Source of the DNA: Styela clava
Lineage: Eukaryota; Chordata; Ascidiacea; Stolidobranchia; Styelidae
Length of the DNA: 64,000 bases
Direction: 5' to 3'
Assembly: GCF_964204865.1 (NCBI RefSeq)
Contig: NC_135254.1
Location: 2,919,001 to 2,983,000 of the forward strand
Shown: positions 46,890-58,069 of the stretch, piece after piece
Position numbering within the stretch: position 1 is the first letter of the stretch
How the letters are laid out: each line of letters begins with the position of its first letter
The notes under the pieces: generated by a model
What the model was told of the DNA's origin: nothing
The model's database searches: none
Seen by the model: the letters and a program-made list of their open reading frames with translations, nothing else
Made by a program: the position numbers and the translations under genes

Positions 46890-47754
46890 GGGTTTCTTTC
46901 AGTTTTTGTGTTGATTTTGCCACCAAAAGTACTATGTCACCTGAAATTGCAGTTTGTTCATATACACCACCTAACTTTCTCTGATAAAATATGTGAGCCA
47001 AGCTTAAGTTTACATTATAAATTTGCTACATAAATACAGACGTTTACCGTGACGGGCTTTCAAATGTAGTTTTTTTAATTTAGTTTTGAAACATTCAATT
47101 TGTTTAAAATTGTTTCAAACTTGATTTATGTGTGTTGGCCAATTCTTCTCTCCCAACACAGCCGGATGCCATATACTCAGTATTATTCATACCCAGTCCA
47201 ACTCTAAAAGGTATTAATAGTATTTTACAGTTAATGTTCTATAGTAGTAGTAGTCGTATATTTCACGAAAAAGAGACTCCAGTCGTGACGCAATGTGCGA
47301 ATCGTATAAATAGCGTAAATCGTATGAATGCTGTTTGGACTGCGTAAATCACAAAATTGCCGGCACACGTTATGTTGGGTTGCCTTTAAAAATTTTATCA
47401 TTTATCGGGAAATATGAATTTCCCAGAGACATGAAGATCCTGAGATTTTTCCAACGACGATATTCTAATAATAATCATGAGTGCCAAATGAATAGTGACA
47501 AATTCCAAGGTCGCAAAAATCCGAATCCAATTCATTTATAATCCGGTCAATAGTTTATCACGTATTTCATGTCCGTAGATTACCGTAGTATTTTAGAGTA
47601 GTAGTGCTTTATTTTACCTTATTCGACAAAATGAACATAATCAAAATAATATGACAAGACACTTTAAATGGCCGTATCAGCCACAGATTTTTTGTTCAAA
47701 ATCATAATCCACTGAAAAAGTCTATTTTAAAGAGTGTCGCAATCGCAGCACTTG
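46890..47754. other. gene B intron 4, first part, non-coding
   Basis: No conserved exon was recognised. Short frames at 47132-47541 have no family motifs. Confidence 0.45.
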
Positions 47755-47762
47755 TTTTAGAG

Positions 47763-48464
47763 CAGTGATCGGTAACCACCGGGCCGCGGCCCATTGCCGG
47801 TCCGCAGAAAGGTTACTACCGGTCCGCAGAAGGGTGACACAAAAACGGACAAGGCTCAAATAATACCTCAACAATCTAACAACCACAACTAAGAAAATAT
47901 CACCCAATAGCAAGGTAGACAAATACAACGCATCTGAGCAGCATGTCTGACTCCATAAATTATTTTTACGTCAATATGTCGCAATAATGCTGCATCAATT
48001 TTGCCTCTGAATGAGAAAGTTGTACATCAGTCTAAATAAGATGTCTTAAACAAAATGATTCTCGCTAAAAACGTGACTATTGGATTTGTAACCGTACGTG
48101 ACAGCAACGAAATTTGTCCAGTTTGCGACCTTTGTTATACTAAGCTCTCAAATGAGGCAATGAATCCTTGGAAACTTCTATGCACGATGGAATGGTCTTG
48201 TCAACACCGAAATAAGAAACATGTTACGTGTATCACTATCGAACATATCTTCCAATTGGGAACAGTTAATGGGCAGTAAACAAATGCAGATCTTGGTTAA
48301 ATAGCATCACCTTTGTTTTCGAATATATTTTCAAATATTCCAAATGATTTTCCAACTCGTAATATGCTTATAACTGTATCTAAGTTCGTTTGTATAAATA
48401 TGGTCCGCCAAAATATTGGTCAGGCTTTACCGGTCCGTCACTTAAAAAAGGTTGCCGACCACTG
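47763..48464. mobile_element. hAT element with transposase zinc-finger remnant
   Basis: The ends CAGTGATCGGTAACC and GGTTGCCGACCACTG are inverted repeats. The flanks TTTTAGAG (47755-47762) and TTTTAGAT (48465-48472) agree at seven of eight. A plus-strand frame at 48055-48279 includes CPVCDLCYTKLSNEAM, matching the BED-like start of hAT transposases. Confidence 0.88.
48055..48279 (+). pseudogene. hAT transposase N-terminal remnant
   Basis: ICPVCDLCYTKLSNEAMNPW followed by KLLCTM and later HRNKKHV matches the C..C...LSNEAMKPSKLLRHxxxKHP pattern of hAT transposases. The catalytic core is absent. It lies inside the element with ends at 47763 and 48464. Confidence 0.65.
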
Positions 48465-48570
48465 TTTTAGATTCGTTGCATTTAAAAGTCCTGTATACGT
48501 CCACGTAGAACCTGCTGTGCTGATTTGTGCCAGATGAAACACTTCTGAGGGCCGGATCCGGCCTACGGGC

Positions 48571-48956
48571 TTGACATCCAAGAAACCGATATCAACCTCT
48601 TTCACCTGGGAATGATTTTTGTCATGATGGTTTTGAAGTTTAGATGGACGTAATGATTTATTGCTAATTACGATTCCATTACATTTGAACCCATACATTA
48701 CATTTGCACCCGTATATCTGCGGGTTCAGTCTACATGCGGATGCTAAAATCCATTGGTTAGGGTTATTATGGGTTCAAATATCCGTAGGTGCAATAGTAC
48801 GCAGGTGGAAATGTATACGGGTTTAAATGTACATGGGTTCAAATGTATTGGAACCGTAATTAGCAATAAATCATTACGTCCATCTAAACTTCAAAACCAC
48901 CGTGACAAAAATCATCCCCAGGTGAAAGAGGTTGATATCGGTTTCTTGGATGTCAA
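48571..48956. repeat. 102-bp inverted repeat flanking a short-repeat element
   Basis: The left arm 48571-48672 is the reverse complement of 48855-48956 with few differences: TTGACATCCAAGAAACCGAT on the left against ATCGGTTTCTTGGATGTCAA on the right. Only the right arm has a counterpart in copy 1 (18663-18770). The left arm therefore arose by inverted duplication after or during the segmental duplication. Confidence 0.85.
48672..48855. mobile_element. short-repeat (ACATTTGAACCC) element, copy 3
   Basis: It begins GATTCCATTACATTTGAACC and ends AATGTATTGGAACC, with GGTTAGGGTTATTATGGG in the middle. Both ends are the GGTTCCATTA-type terminus; the GGTGACAG terminus seen in copy 1 is missing. This fits the inverted duplication of its right half and flank. 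Confidence 0.7.
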
Positions 48957-49700
48957 GCGAGTTAAATTGACAAGACATTGTCCAAGTCCGGTTTTATCAG
49001 AGGAAAAGCCCGCTCTTGAAAGCAGCTATGAAGTAGCATATCAGATTCCTACCCACTAATTAGTAAGAAAGCTCTTTCTTGTCTGTGGTTTGCTTTTGCA
49101 TTCCATAAAAGATCGTAAAAATATAATACAATCCAATACGTTAAGTTTTTTTGGAATGGCGAACAGGGGGGCCACGAGTACAAAAAGGCGCCGGAAGGGG
49201 GCCACGTCATGTGGTGATATTGAGTAAAATAAGCTAAAACCAAACAGTGATGTCACAATAAGCACCTACATTTTTTTTATAGCATAAGCATAGAGCGATG
49301 CATATGGGCCTGTTTTACTGTAAGCCATGGTACAAACTGCTAAATTTAACATGGTTTGTCAAATCTTAGATGTTTCGTACATCCTCTACCATACCTCAGC
49401 GACCCCGCCGACCCCATGACCTGTTTGCGACCCTACCTACTCATCACTCCGACCTCATTTGAGGTCGCGACCCCTGGTTTGGGAAACCCTGCACTAGACC
49501 ATGGCATTGCCCAAAACTCAAATAACCACACAATAGCTTGATTACATCTAGGAACCATAATTTTCATTGTTTTAATTTATAATTATTTTATATATCATGG
49601 CACCTTTTAAATATCTTTGAACCCCCCAATCACAAGCATTTTTGCTTAAACAGGAACAAACATTACTCTTGCTACAAGTTTTGATTTTATTTTTATCCAG

Positions 49701-49867
49701 GTGCTGAATCTCAGTCATCAAGTCAAACTACTTCTGGTCTAAAAATCATCAACCAACAACCACCTGATGGGAAGATGTTATGGAATTGTTCGGGAGAATC
49801 ACTGCCAGGATATGAAGAAAGGTGGACTCTTGTCATCACCTACTCATTTCCTGCTGGAAGTCTGAAG
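49701..49867 (+). CDS. gene B DTC exon a
   Basis: The acceptor is TTTTATCCAG|GTGCTG and the donor CTGAAG|GTGAGT. Translation includes LKIINQQPPDGKMLW and LPGYEERWTLVITYSFPAG, matching gene A exon a. The QPPxG, LPGYE and FPAG motifs of the DTC are preserved, so selection for coding function after duplication is likely. In phase with the coiled-coil exon. Confidence 0.85.
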
Positions 49868-50451
49868 GTGAGTTACGAAGCAAATTTAATTGTTGGTTGG
49901 GAAATAAATTATAGATTTGATGGAATCAAGATTCTTATTCAAGAAGGTTGTTGTTCTTAATATTAATCCCCATTGCACATCAGCATATTTGAACATCGAT
50001 TGATTAAAATATATTTCCTGAAACAAATACCAGCGCAATAAATAGAAAATTACAATTTGGTAAAAGTAATATTTAGGGATGCCCATAACCTGATAGTTTG
50101 CCTAGAATTCTTTGGTACAATTATTGTTATTGTGAATTTCTTGAATTTCATTTCTTGATTCATTGAGGGGTCACAAATATATATCTTATTGTCAATTAAG
50201 AAGCAAAATCATTATATTATATATGTCAAAATTTACTAAATACAACATGATGTAAACAAAAACGTTGATGGAAAATAGAAAATTTTCTGTCATACCCTTT
50301 GATTTCATAAATGCTCCAAATATGGTGATTTTGATATAATGGCAAAGACATCCCTTATAATAGTACTGTCATGTTACTTTTTTATGCGATGCTTATTCAT
50401 GTCTTTTGCTCTGAACAAGGCCCCTATACATGCAGTCACAAATATTTAGTA

Positions 50452-50635
50452 GGGTGGTTCACGTGACCAACTGGTCTGTTACAGCCTCCTCCACCATCAA
50501 GTCCATGCTTCAGAAAACGAATAACTGGCTAAACAATCTCTTACGTGTTATAGACTGGTAACGGGATGAGAGGCTGTGGTTCGCCACTTGATTAAGTCGT
50601 CTTATCGGCTTTTCTCTCCCCAGGATAAATATGTT
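50452..50635 (+). repeat. SINE family B 3' half, shared with copy 1
   Basis: This is the same insertion as 20341-20535, inside the same family A SINE, so it predates the segmental duplication. Confidence 0.7.
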
Positions 50636-50846
50636 AATTCTGTCATATCTTATATTTAATGAAATTTAAGCTATCAGACACTGATATCTAATGATATTTA
50701 AGGAGATATTGTTATTTCGAATTTTCTGGTTCTGCATTTCCTATCCAATTTATTTCATCCTGGGTGAGGTGGTTGGCATGGATTTGAACCGAAATGTTTA
50801 ATATTTGATGTCAGCTTAGTTCAGTTCAACACTTCAACCATTAGGA

Positions 50847-51145
50847 CAGCGGTTCCAAAACTTTTTGTTTGTGCGGCGCTAAATTATTAGGGAAAAAAAC
50901 TAACAGCGTGCCTATGGAAAAAATTTGAATAAAATTCAATATTGTGATCATTAATGTGTACTTTATGTTTGTAAACATATATGCCTAATGTCAACTTTTC
51001 TCTGCCTGATTTTATTTTGAAACTCCAAACAAACTCAACAATAAACAGATAAATAAACTGCAGCTTGGGAAATTGCAGCAAGCAGTGTCCATCTCTATTG
51101 TTGCGTAGCACTAGTGCACAGCGGTACACCCTTTGGTAATCACTG
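50847..51145. mobile_element. hAT MITE at SINE head (copy 2 counterpart)
   Basis: The ends are CAGCGGTTCCAAAAC and GGTAATCACTG, with flanks CATTAGGA and CGTTAGGC. It is orthologous to 20752-21043. Confidence 0.75.
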
Positions 51146-51544
51146 CGTTAGGCCATTGCACAGTCCAGAAGTTTGAAAGAAGTATTGCCAAATGTTTGCA
51201 TTCACTCACATGAGTTATTGCTTCTCATAGAAATATACAGAATCAGGCGGTATTTTGTATAATGCTTATATGGGTTGACTCGGGTTCATGCTTTGTCCAT
51301 CTATAATTAATTTAAACTGGTATGCTGATTGAATTCAGTTCTAATGGAAATCAAAGCTTTGAAAAGTTTGTTATTGAGAAAAAGTTCGAATATAGAAGCC
51401 ATTTGTGCAGTAAAATCATAACATAGCCATATATAGATCATGCTTGTTTGATCATGGGTAATATTAAAACGGTATTTATTTAAATTCTAGATGTTCATAG
51501 TTCTTCTATGTTCACTTTAAATTTAGATTCAATGGTGCAATAAG

Positions 51545-53568
51545 CAGGGATGGCCATTTCCGAATACTAAACTATTCCGAATACATTCTAAAATAATGTT
51601 TTCGAATCTGGAATTCCGAATACATTCTAAAATCAAAAATAACACATTTTTGTTTTAGTTGATTAAAACCCAGTAAATTAGGAAATAAGCTTCAATAGAA
51701 ATATCAGAATGAAGCCACAGACCAACAGTATATGTACACAAAGTAATTGATAGTTTATAGCTATTAATAAAAAATAATAGCAACTTGTGACACAATCAGT
51801 TTATTAAATTTATTCACTTTGTACAAATGACCATATGAAAAGATAGCCAAGGAGTTGTCTGACGCTTTCTATCATTGGTACCATGATATTACGATAATAG
51901 TCGAGTCTATTGACAAAAATACTACTTGTATTCAGATAATTGCCTTTAAAAATTTAAAATAAATATTTAAGCCTAGAGTATTCTACTACCTACCAGTATA
52001 TTTGTATATAAATTTATGTGAACCATATTGTTATTATGTGTAACATATTGTTGTGTTTGGAGTTAGAAATAAATTAGTAGAGAATAGATGACCACCACTG
52101 CCAGCGCGCAGCCAGGATTTTCGAAATCGGAAATTCTTATTGCCGCCTGTAACACCCACCGCGATTCCGCGCTCGTTAAAAGGGCCGTCTTGTCAGCGTA
52201 TAATGATCATTCTGTTTCGTAAAATATTCAATCCATGACAACTACGAGATTCTAAAATATCTTTCGCGGTTGCTTCTTCTTACGTCAAAAAAAAAAACAT
52301 TACTATTCGGTCCACGGCAATCTGTGACCTAAAATTACAAGATAAACTGCTTGATGTATTTAATTTTAATATGTATTTTTGCAATCTTGCCAACTCGTTA
52401 TTGCCGTTAGAAAAATCTCAAATAATTATATAAAATCCTGTTAAGTGTAGAGAATAATTAATTTCATACAATGAATATACATATAAAGTTTAGCAGTAAA
52501 TTAAAAATACATATTCATCGCCGCGATTATGCCACCTGTTAAAAGAGTCGACTTATACAACAAATAATATAACAACGAATATATATTTTTCTGTTGTGCA
52601 AAGTGATGAATTCGTGACCCGTGTGTCTTGCTCTTATTAATTTAATTGTCTTCAATTTAACCTGCGGTTGCGTCGACAAAATAAAATCTTCACCACTCTT
52701 ATATACCATTGCAATCCGCGGCCATAAAAATAAAAACGTGGGGTAAACTGTCCGATTAAATATTGTTTTTATCCGTAGTTTGCGAATTCGGCAAATATTT
52801 AGATGTACTTGGTAACAGTGACTCCGCTCGATCGAAATGCTCAGAGTAAAATTTATTTCATCACAGTAAAATTGATTGAATATACTTTAGATTAATTATA
52901 TTATATACATCCTCACAACCAGGGAAAAAGTCGCGTTTCAAACCTTGTATCGTGTTAACCCGAAAATATTTGACGGCATATTAAAGTAATGGATAATCAG
53001 GAAAATCCCGCCCTCTATTAGTGACGATACGTTTCTAAACGCCGACCAAACATAATGTGTGCCAGAGGCACACGAAATTTTGCGATTTTCACTGCTTAGA
53101 AAAGCGTTTTTTAAATTTTCGCGGGCCTCAATAAAACTTATGTTGTTTACGGTTTTATTTTCAGTATTTTAAATTGCCGCTTTTCAATCAAAAAGTTGCG
53201 TTGTCTTTAGAAACTCGCCGCCGATGAACGTATTTACCAGATTCACAATTCCGTGCGCGTACAAAAATAAAATAAATGTTATCGTTATCGTGGAACAAAT
53301 TTGTGGAAAATTTTCGTTTTAGAGAAAATAACACAAACATAAAGGCGTTTGCGGGCCTAAATAACACGTTACGCTGATGAGTGATAAAAACAATCACGCG
53401 CAAGTTTCTATCGAGAATGTTTTCATTCAACGGAAACGTCTTAAAAGCGACGTCGAAAATGTGTGACGTCACACAAATATCCGATATTCTTATGAACGTG
53501 AATTCCGATATTCGAATGACGAGATATTCGAATACATTCGAATACTTTATTCGAATTGGCCATCCCTG
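51545..53568. mobile_element. 2.0-kb hAT element private to copy 2, TSD GCAATAAG
   Basis: The ends CAGGGATGGCCATTTCCGAA and GAATTGGCCATCCCTG are inverted repeats, followed inward by many ATTCGAAT words. Identical GCAATAAG flanks lie at 51537-51544 and 53569-53576. Copy 1 has no insertion at GGTGCAATAAAATC near 21934. No intact transposase was recognised; the 167-residue minus-strand frame at 53188-53691 crosses the element boundary and is not credible. Confidence 0.93.
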
Positions 53569-53575
53569 GCAATAA

Positions 53576-53778
53576 GGTTCCATTACATTTGAACCCACGT
53601 ACATTTGAACCCATGACAATTGCACCTGTATGCTATTGCACCTATGGAATTTTTTTTGTTTCACGGATAGTTGAACCCATACTAACCCCAACCCATGGGT
53701 TTTAGCACTCGTATATAGATTGAACCCGTGGATATAAGCATGGGTTCAAATGTACATGGGTTCAAATGTACAGTCACC
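53576..53778. mobile_element. short-repeat (ACATTTGAACCC) element, copy 4
   Basis: It starts GGTTCCATTACATTTG and ends TGTACAGTCACC, with CCATACTAACCCCAACCCAT centrally. The sequence after it is GTGCAATAA, and the sequence before it, once the hAT is removed, is also GTGCAATAA. The hAT at 51545 then inserted across its left junction. Confidence 0.8.
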
Positions 53779-54012
53779 GTGCAATAACATTTCGACAAGC
53801 TAAATATTTAGCGGGCTTCCTTATAATTTCTGATTTCAATGTTTAATTACCTAAGTTGTTGGGTTGTCAAGTTGACTTAATCTATTAGAAACACCAAGTA
53901 TTTTGTCAGAAAATTTTCAACTTCTGCTAAACTTTCATAGATATTCTGATATTTATATCAGTTTAACAAACCCCCAGGTATGGGAGATGATTAGTTATGT
54001 TTGTTTCTTCAG

Positions 54013-54206
54013 GGGATTTCATATGAAGCTCAAGAATTTACTGAATATTTGCCAAATACTGAGGATGGATGGATATGTTACAACTTACTCAGACAAGCAT
54101 TCGATGCAGGATTGATTTTCAAGATTCAGGAAGTTGGTGACAGAAGAGGAAAAATTATTTGGAACGACGAGTTTCCTCATAAGACTAATAAAACTGGAAG
54201 TACTTT
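54013..54206 (+). CDS. gene B DTC exon b, canonical donor lost
   Basis: The acceptor is TTTCTTCAG|GGGATT. Translation follows gene A exon b (EFTEYLPNTEDG, LIFKIQEVGDRRGKIIW, EFPHKTNKTG). The stretch encoding GPG and the GGAAA|GTGAGT donor of copy 1 is deleted; copy 2 reads ACTGGAAGTACTTTGTGTG. The first GT (54200) would give the wrong phase. GTGTGT at 54207 gives phase 2 and would join exon c in frame as STFNGYPD. Reading through instead stops at 54249 after TYFIKC, without the GYPDP motif. The end given assumes the in-frame donor. Confidence 0.65.
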
Positions 54207-54893
54207 GTGTGTTTTATATTTGGTGGTTACTTACTTCATAAAATGTTAGGAAATAGGAAGAAATAAAACTAATTTAAAAATTTTGTTGTGTATTGCACTA
54301 CAAAGCAATTCAAAATTCCTTCAAAATCCTTATTTTGGTATCTAAATCGTCATTTATGGGAAATAATAAAAAATAGGATTCACAACCCCTGGTATTTAAG
54401 TTATTGCTCATAATGACCTTGGGATTTATTTTCATTCGAAGCATAAAGGCATATTGGATAAAATAGTTTTCCTAAAAATTATTCAAATTTATTTATTTGG
54501 ATTTTACCAACCTTGCTCAAAGGAAAACTAAGCTCATTTTTATAGGAAAATGATTTATGTAATTCAGAGTGACTTAATGTTATTTAACTGCCAGGGTCTG
54601 GTCTAAAATTCCGGACATATCAACCTATCCATTATGACCACGACTCGTATTTATTAAATAGATTAGAAATTTAAATTATGATTCTAAAATGTTGTATTTT
54701 GGGCATCTGCACTATGGTTGTGGTTCTCAGTACCAATGGTTTTCTTATAATTCATTCTGAATAAATCCCAAGAAAGGTTGAACTTTGACATTTATTTGGA
54801 AGTCAGAGTCATAATTTGTTCCTGTTAAGAAGTTGCAATTTCAGACTTTTTAACAGAAACTAAATTGGTCGCTTATGATAAATTTAAATGGTG

Positions 54894-55002
54894 GTGCTCT
54901 TGGAGTATTCGTTCCAAAATGGTGCACGACCTGACATAGTATTGTGTACCAGGTTAGTTTTCAGGTTGTGCGTCATCTTGGTACGAATACTTCCGGAGCG
55001 CC
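54894..55002. mobile_element. foldback MITE, shortened copy
   Basis: GTGCTCTTGGAGTATTCG at the left and CGAATACTTCCGGAGCGCC at the right are inverted, with GTATTGTGTACCAGGTTAG inside. It occupies the same intron position as 23096-23330 and has lost its centre. Confidence 0.65.
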
Positions 55003-55152
55003 TAAATGTTTGTCAACCAAGAGTTTTTTCTTCAACTCCCTAGATGCAAGTTCTGTACTGCAATACTCTGAAGTCAGGATCCATCATTTACCAAACTTCC
55101 ATTCTTTTTCTATGTACATGTTCAATGAGAGTTCATAAATTCATTTTTTCAG

Positions 55153-55231
55153 CAATGGATATCCAGATCAAAACCATATAAGTAAACTCCGAGAAGCATT
55201 GGGGGCGAAAGGATTCAAGTATGATAGACGG
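55153..55231 (+). CDS. gene B DTC exon c
   Basis: The acceptor is CATTTTTTCAG|CAATGG and the donor GACGG|GTGAGA. Translation NGYPDQNHISKLREALGAKG retains GYPD and the following helix. It is two residues shorter than gene A before the junction. Confidence 0.75.
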
Positions 55232-55338
55232 GTGAGATAGTTTTATTCATTTGACACTCTGGCAAAATATTGCTTTCCCACTTTCCCCAACATGCATCCT
55301 TATGAATAGTCTTAAATTCCTGAAATAACAAGTTAGAT

Positions 55339-56728
55339 CATAGGTTCTCAAAGTGCTCCGTACGGAGCCCCAGGGCTCCGCGAGAGAAGCACAGGGGCTC
55401 CGCGAGCTATTCGATTACTTCTCAAAATAATGACTTGGCTAATTTTGTAACTGTTCAAAGAAGCTTTGATGAATTTTGACAACAATATAGCCTCGAAATA
55501 AGGCAAAGAGGCGGAATTAAAAAATGACATTATTTATGAGCTGGAGCGCAGCCAGGATTCTTAAGAGGGGGGTTTGAAATTGGAATCGGAAATTCCCGCA
55601 CAACATTCTTCGCGATAAGAAAAAACGGATAACGAGATTTTTGTTGCGTAAAATATTCAATTCATGACCGATGCAAGCATTAAAAGCGCCTTGTCGTAAT
55701 AATTTAATTGTGCTCATCGTTACTCACGTTTGATTCGAGAGTACTATTAGGATTGCTGAAATGAAAGAATACTAGTCTAAAATAACATAAAATACGTGAT
55801 AAACTGTCAACTCTAAATAAATTGGAGTCGTATTTTTGCAATCTTGGGATTTGTCAAACTTGATCTATTCTTTCGCACTTGAGATTATTTTTGAGCAAGA
55901 TTATTTTATTGCATGCGGCTCCGTCGTTAGTTTCAGAATAAAAAAAAAGGTACATCGCGCGCACAATTGACTGTTTTTCGATTTAGCAGTTACTACGATG
56001 AATAACCAAAGAATACCTAACATAACACTAAATTTTGAGATTTACAATGCCTATAAAAGCGTTTTTAATCTGACCGTGAGTCTGCTAAAAACCAAACTTA
56101 TAGTGTGATCTTCCATTTTAAGTTATAATATTTTAGAATGTTTTTCAATCAAGAAATTTAAGTTGCGGATTTACCTCTTTCTTATTATTTTTAGCATTTC
56201 ATCGCCGATGACTATAATATGGTAACATGATTTTCTCATTAAACTCATAATTTCCCACGAGAACAAAAAAGCAATTATCGTTGTCATTGTGGAACAATAC
56301 ATGTATATGCCGAAGAAGTTTTTTGATTTAGGGAGAATAAACACCGGCGTAAAGATGTTTAAAAACACGCCATGCTGATGAAAACAATCGGCGATTGTAA
56401 CAAAATGCAATCGCGCACGTTATTAGCGACCTTTTAAGTCTTACGAAAATGTCAAACGGGAAAAGATTCGACCCCCAATTTATTAATATGTTTGTCAAGT
56501 GTCAAATTTACAGGTTTAGTGTATATATAATTTATCTTTGAAATTTAGATTTATATATGACTTGTATTAACCCTATTAAAAAGGTTTAGCATTTAAATTA
56601 AGTAAAGTAGTTAATTTACCCAGGAATATTAATCGGAAAGTAATAATTTTAACATTTATTTTGGGGCTCCGTGAATAATAGTCAACGTTTTCAAGGGCTC
56701 CGCAACACCTGAAGTTTGAGAACCCCTG
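55339..56728. mobile_element. 1.4-kb hAT element private to copy 2, TSD AGTTAGAT
   Basis: The left end is CATAGGTTCTCAAAGTGCTC and the right end CTGAAGTTTGAGAACCCCTG, with repeated GGGGCTCCG motifs beside both. Identical AGTTAGAT flanks lie at 55331-55338 and 56729-56736. Copy 1 reads GTTGGATAATCATC uninterrupted. No transposase frame was recognised. Confidence 0.92.
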
Positions 56729-57419
56729 AGTTAGATAATCATCACTTGAAACTGAATTGAGTAATGAACTTGCATTGGTATCGAAGGTAGATAAGGGTTG
56801 CTTGTTTACATGAAATTTTCTCAGATTCTAATATTTCGATTTGAAAAGCCCAGCCCTAAATACATCATAGAGGGCTCTACTGTCATATATGATGTCACAA
56901 TAACATGGTTTTGAAGCTTTTAAAATGCAAATTCAAAAGCGCAATCTTCAATGAGACACTCTATCTGCTGGGCAGTTTTTATTGACAATATAGGTTCAAG
57001 GTCCCACTTTTACATCCACCCAGTTCTTTTGAGTTCAATCAGTTGCTCTGTCATTTCTTTATTGAAGTGATGACAAAACAGTGTGTAGGATATGGTGATT
57101 TGAATAATATAGGAATAAATGTTTTTTTTATTCCACGTTTTTACCTTCATACAAGGCTCTGTGCAAGCATCCAATGATATGTAAATGACTAATATTTTTC
57201 ATAGATACTGTAATTTTACCAGTGAAAAAAATTAGCTCTGTAGCTTGTAGGAAATATCAAGCTTGGATAGATAAATAAATATAACAAAAACATGACTTCA
57301 ACAGATTATGTCTGAATAAGCTGCCGTATTATAGTCAGCGTATAGATTAAAAAATTCTAGTTTTATCTTATCGCCTCTTATCAAAATTATATTTTCATTT
57401 CGAAATATTCTTCCTCCAG

Positions 57420-57590
57420 ATGTTCCGAAGTTGACGACATCCAGAAAGATTTCCTACAACACTGATTGTACTGTCCCCTGCATAGGATACTGAACTTGCC
57501 TCATTAAATCTACATCAAATGCCAAAACAATATTACCATTGCAGCCATTGTGAAAATTATGTTCTTGATCAAATATTACAAATAAAGAAC
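57420..57590 (+). CDS. gene B terminal exon: four codons, stop and 3' UTR with AATAAA
   Basis: The acceptor TTCCTCCAG is followed by ATG TTC CGA AGT TGA, so the protein would end KYDRRMFRS with the stop at 57432-57434. The 3' UTR aligns with gene A and has AATAAA at 57581-57586. The predicted full model is about 611 residues if exon b uses the GTGTGT donor. Only the first 15 bases here are coding. Confidence 0.55.
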
Positions 57591-57668
57591 CAATGAAACT
57601 AAATATCATAACAACATTTCATATTCAGAATTGTATTTTGTGCCATTTGTGTAAGGCAAATTGACAAA

Positions 57669-57862
57669 TAAGTAAAATGCCCTAGGCGGCTGAAGCTTAG
57701 GACTTAACTGCGCTGGCATCGTTGATTACACAGTGCAGGTTTAAAATCCACCCCCTCACCTCTCCCATGGTCTATAAGATTGAGTAGGCAAAAAGAAAAG
57801 ATTTTGAACCTTTCAAATAAATAGTTGCTCCTCACATATTGTTAGATAACAGTGACTGCTAT
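57669..57862 (+). repeat. SINE family A, counterpart of 24569-24755
   Basis: TGCCCTAGGCGGCTGAAGCT and GATTGAGTAGGCAAAAAG follow in the same order as in copy 1. It predates the duplication. Confidence 0.6.
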
Positions 57863-58069
57863 CATATAATTTAATATTTTTGAGGCATTTTTTTGATAAT
57901 TCTCTAAATATTCCTGTTTTTTCCACAGTCTACAACACTCCGGGTGAGGTAGCGGGCATATGATTGAACTTGGGTTATTTAATCAGACATCCCAACATAG
58001 TCGAGTCCAAACACAACGCTAATAGGATGATTGTATTGCCAATATATTTAATTTGGTGGAATCAATCAG

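Noticed and set aside
48438..48698. Minus-strand 86-residue frame with SNKSLRPSKLQNHHDKNH as a separate gene
   Set aside because: It is the inverted-repeat copy of the hAT transposase remnant described at 48571-48956, not an independent gene.
53188..53691. 167-residue minus-strand frame as a gene
   Set aside because: It crosses the exact right boundary of a hAT element into a short-repeat element; no protein motif is visible.
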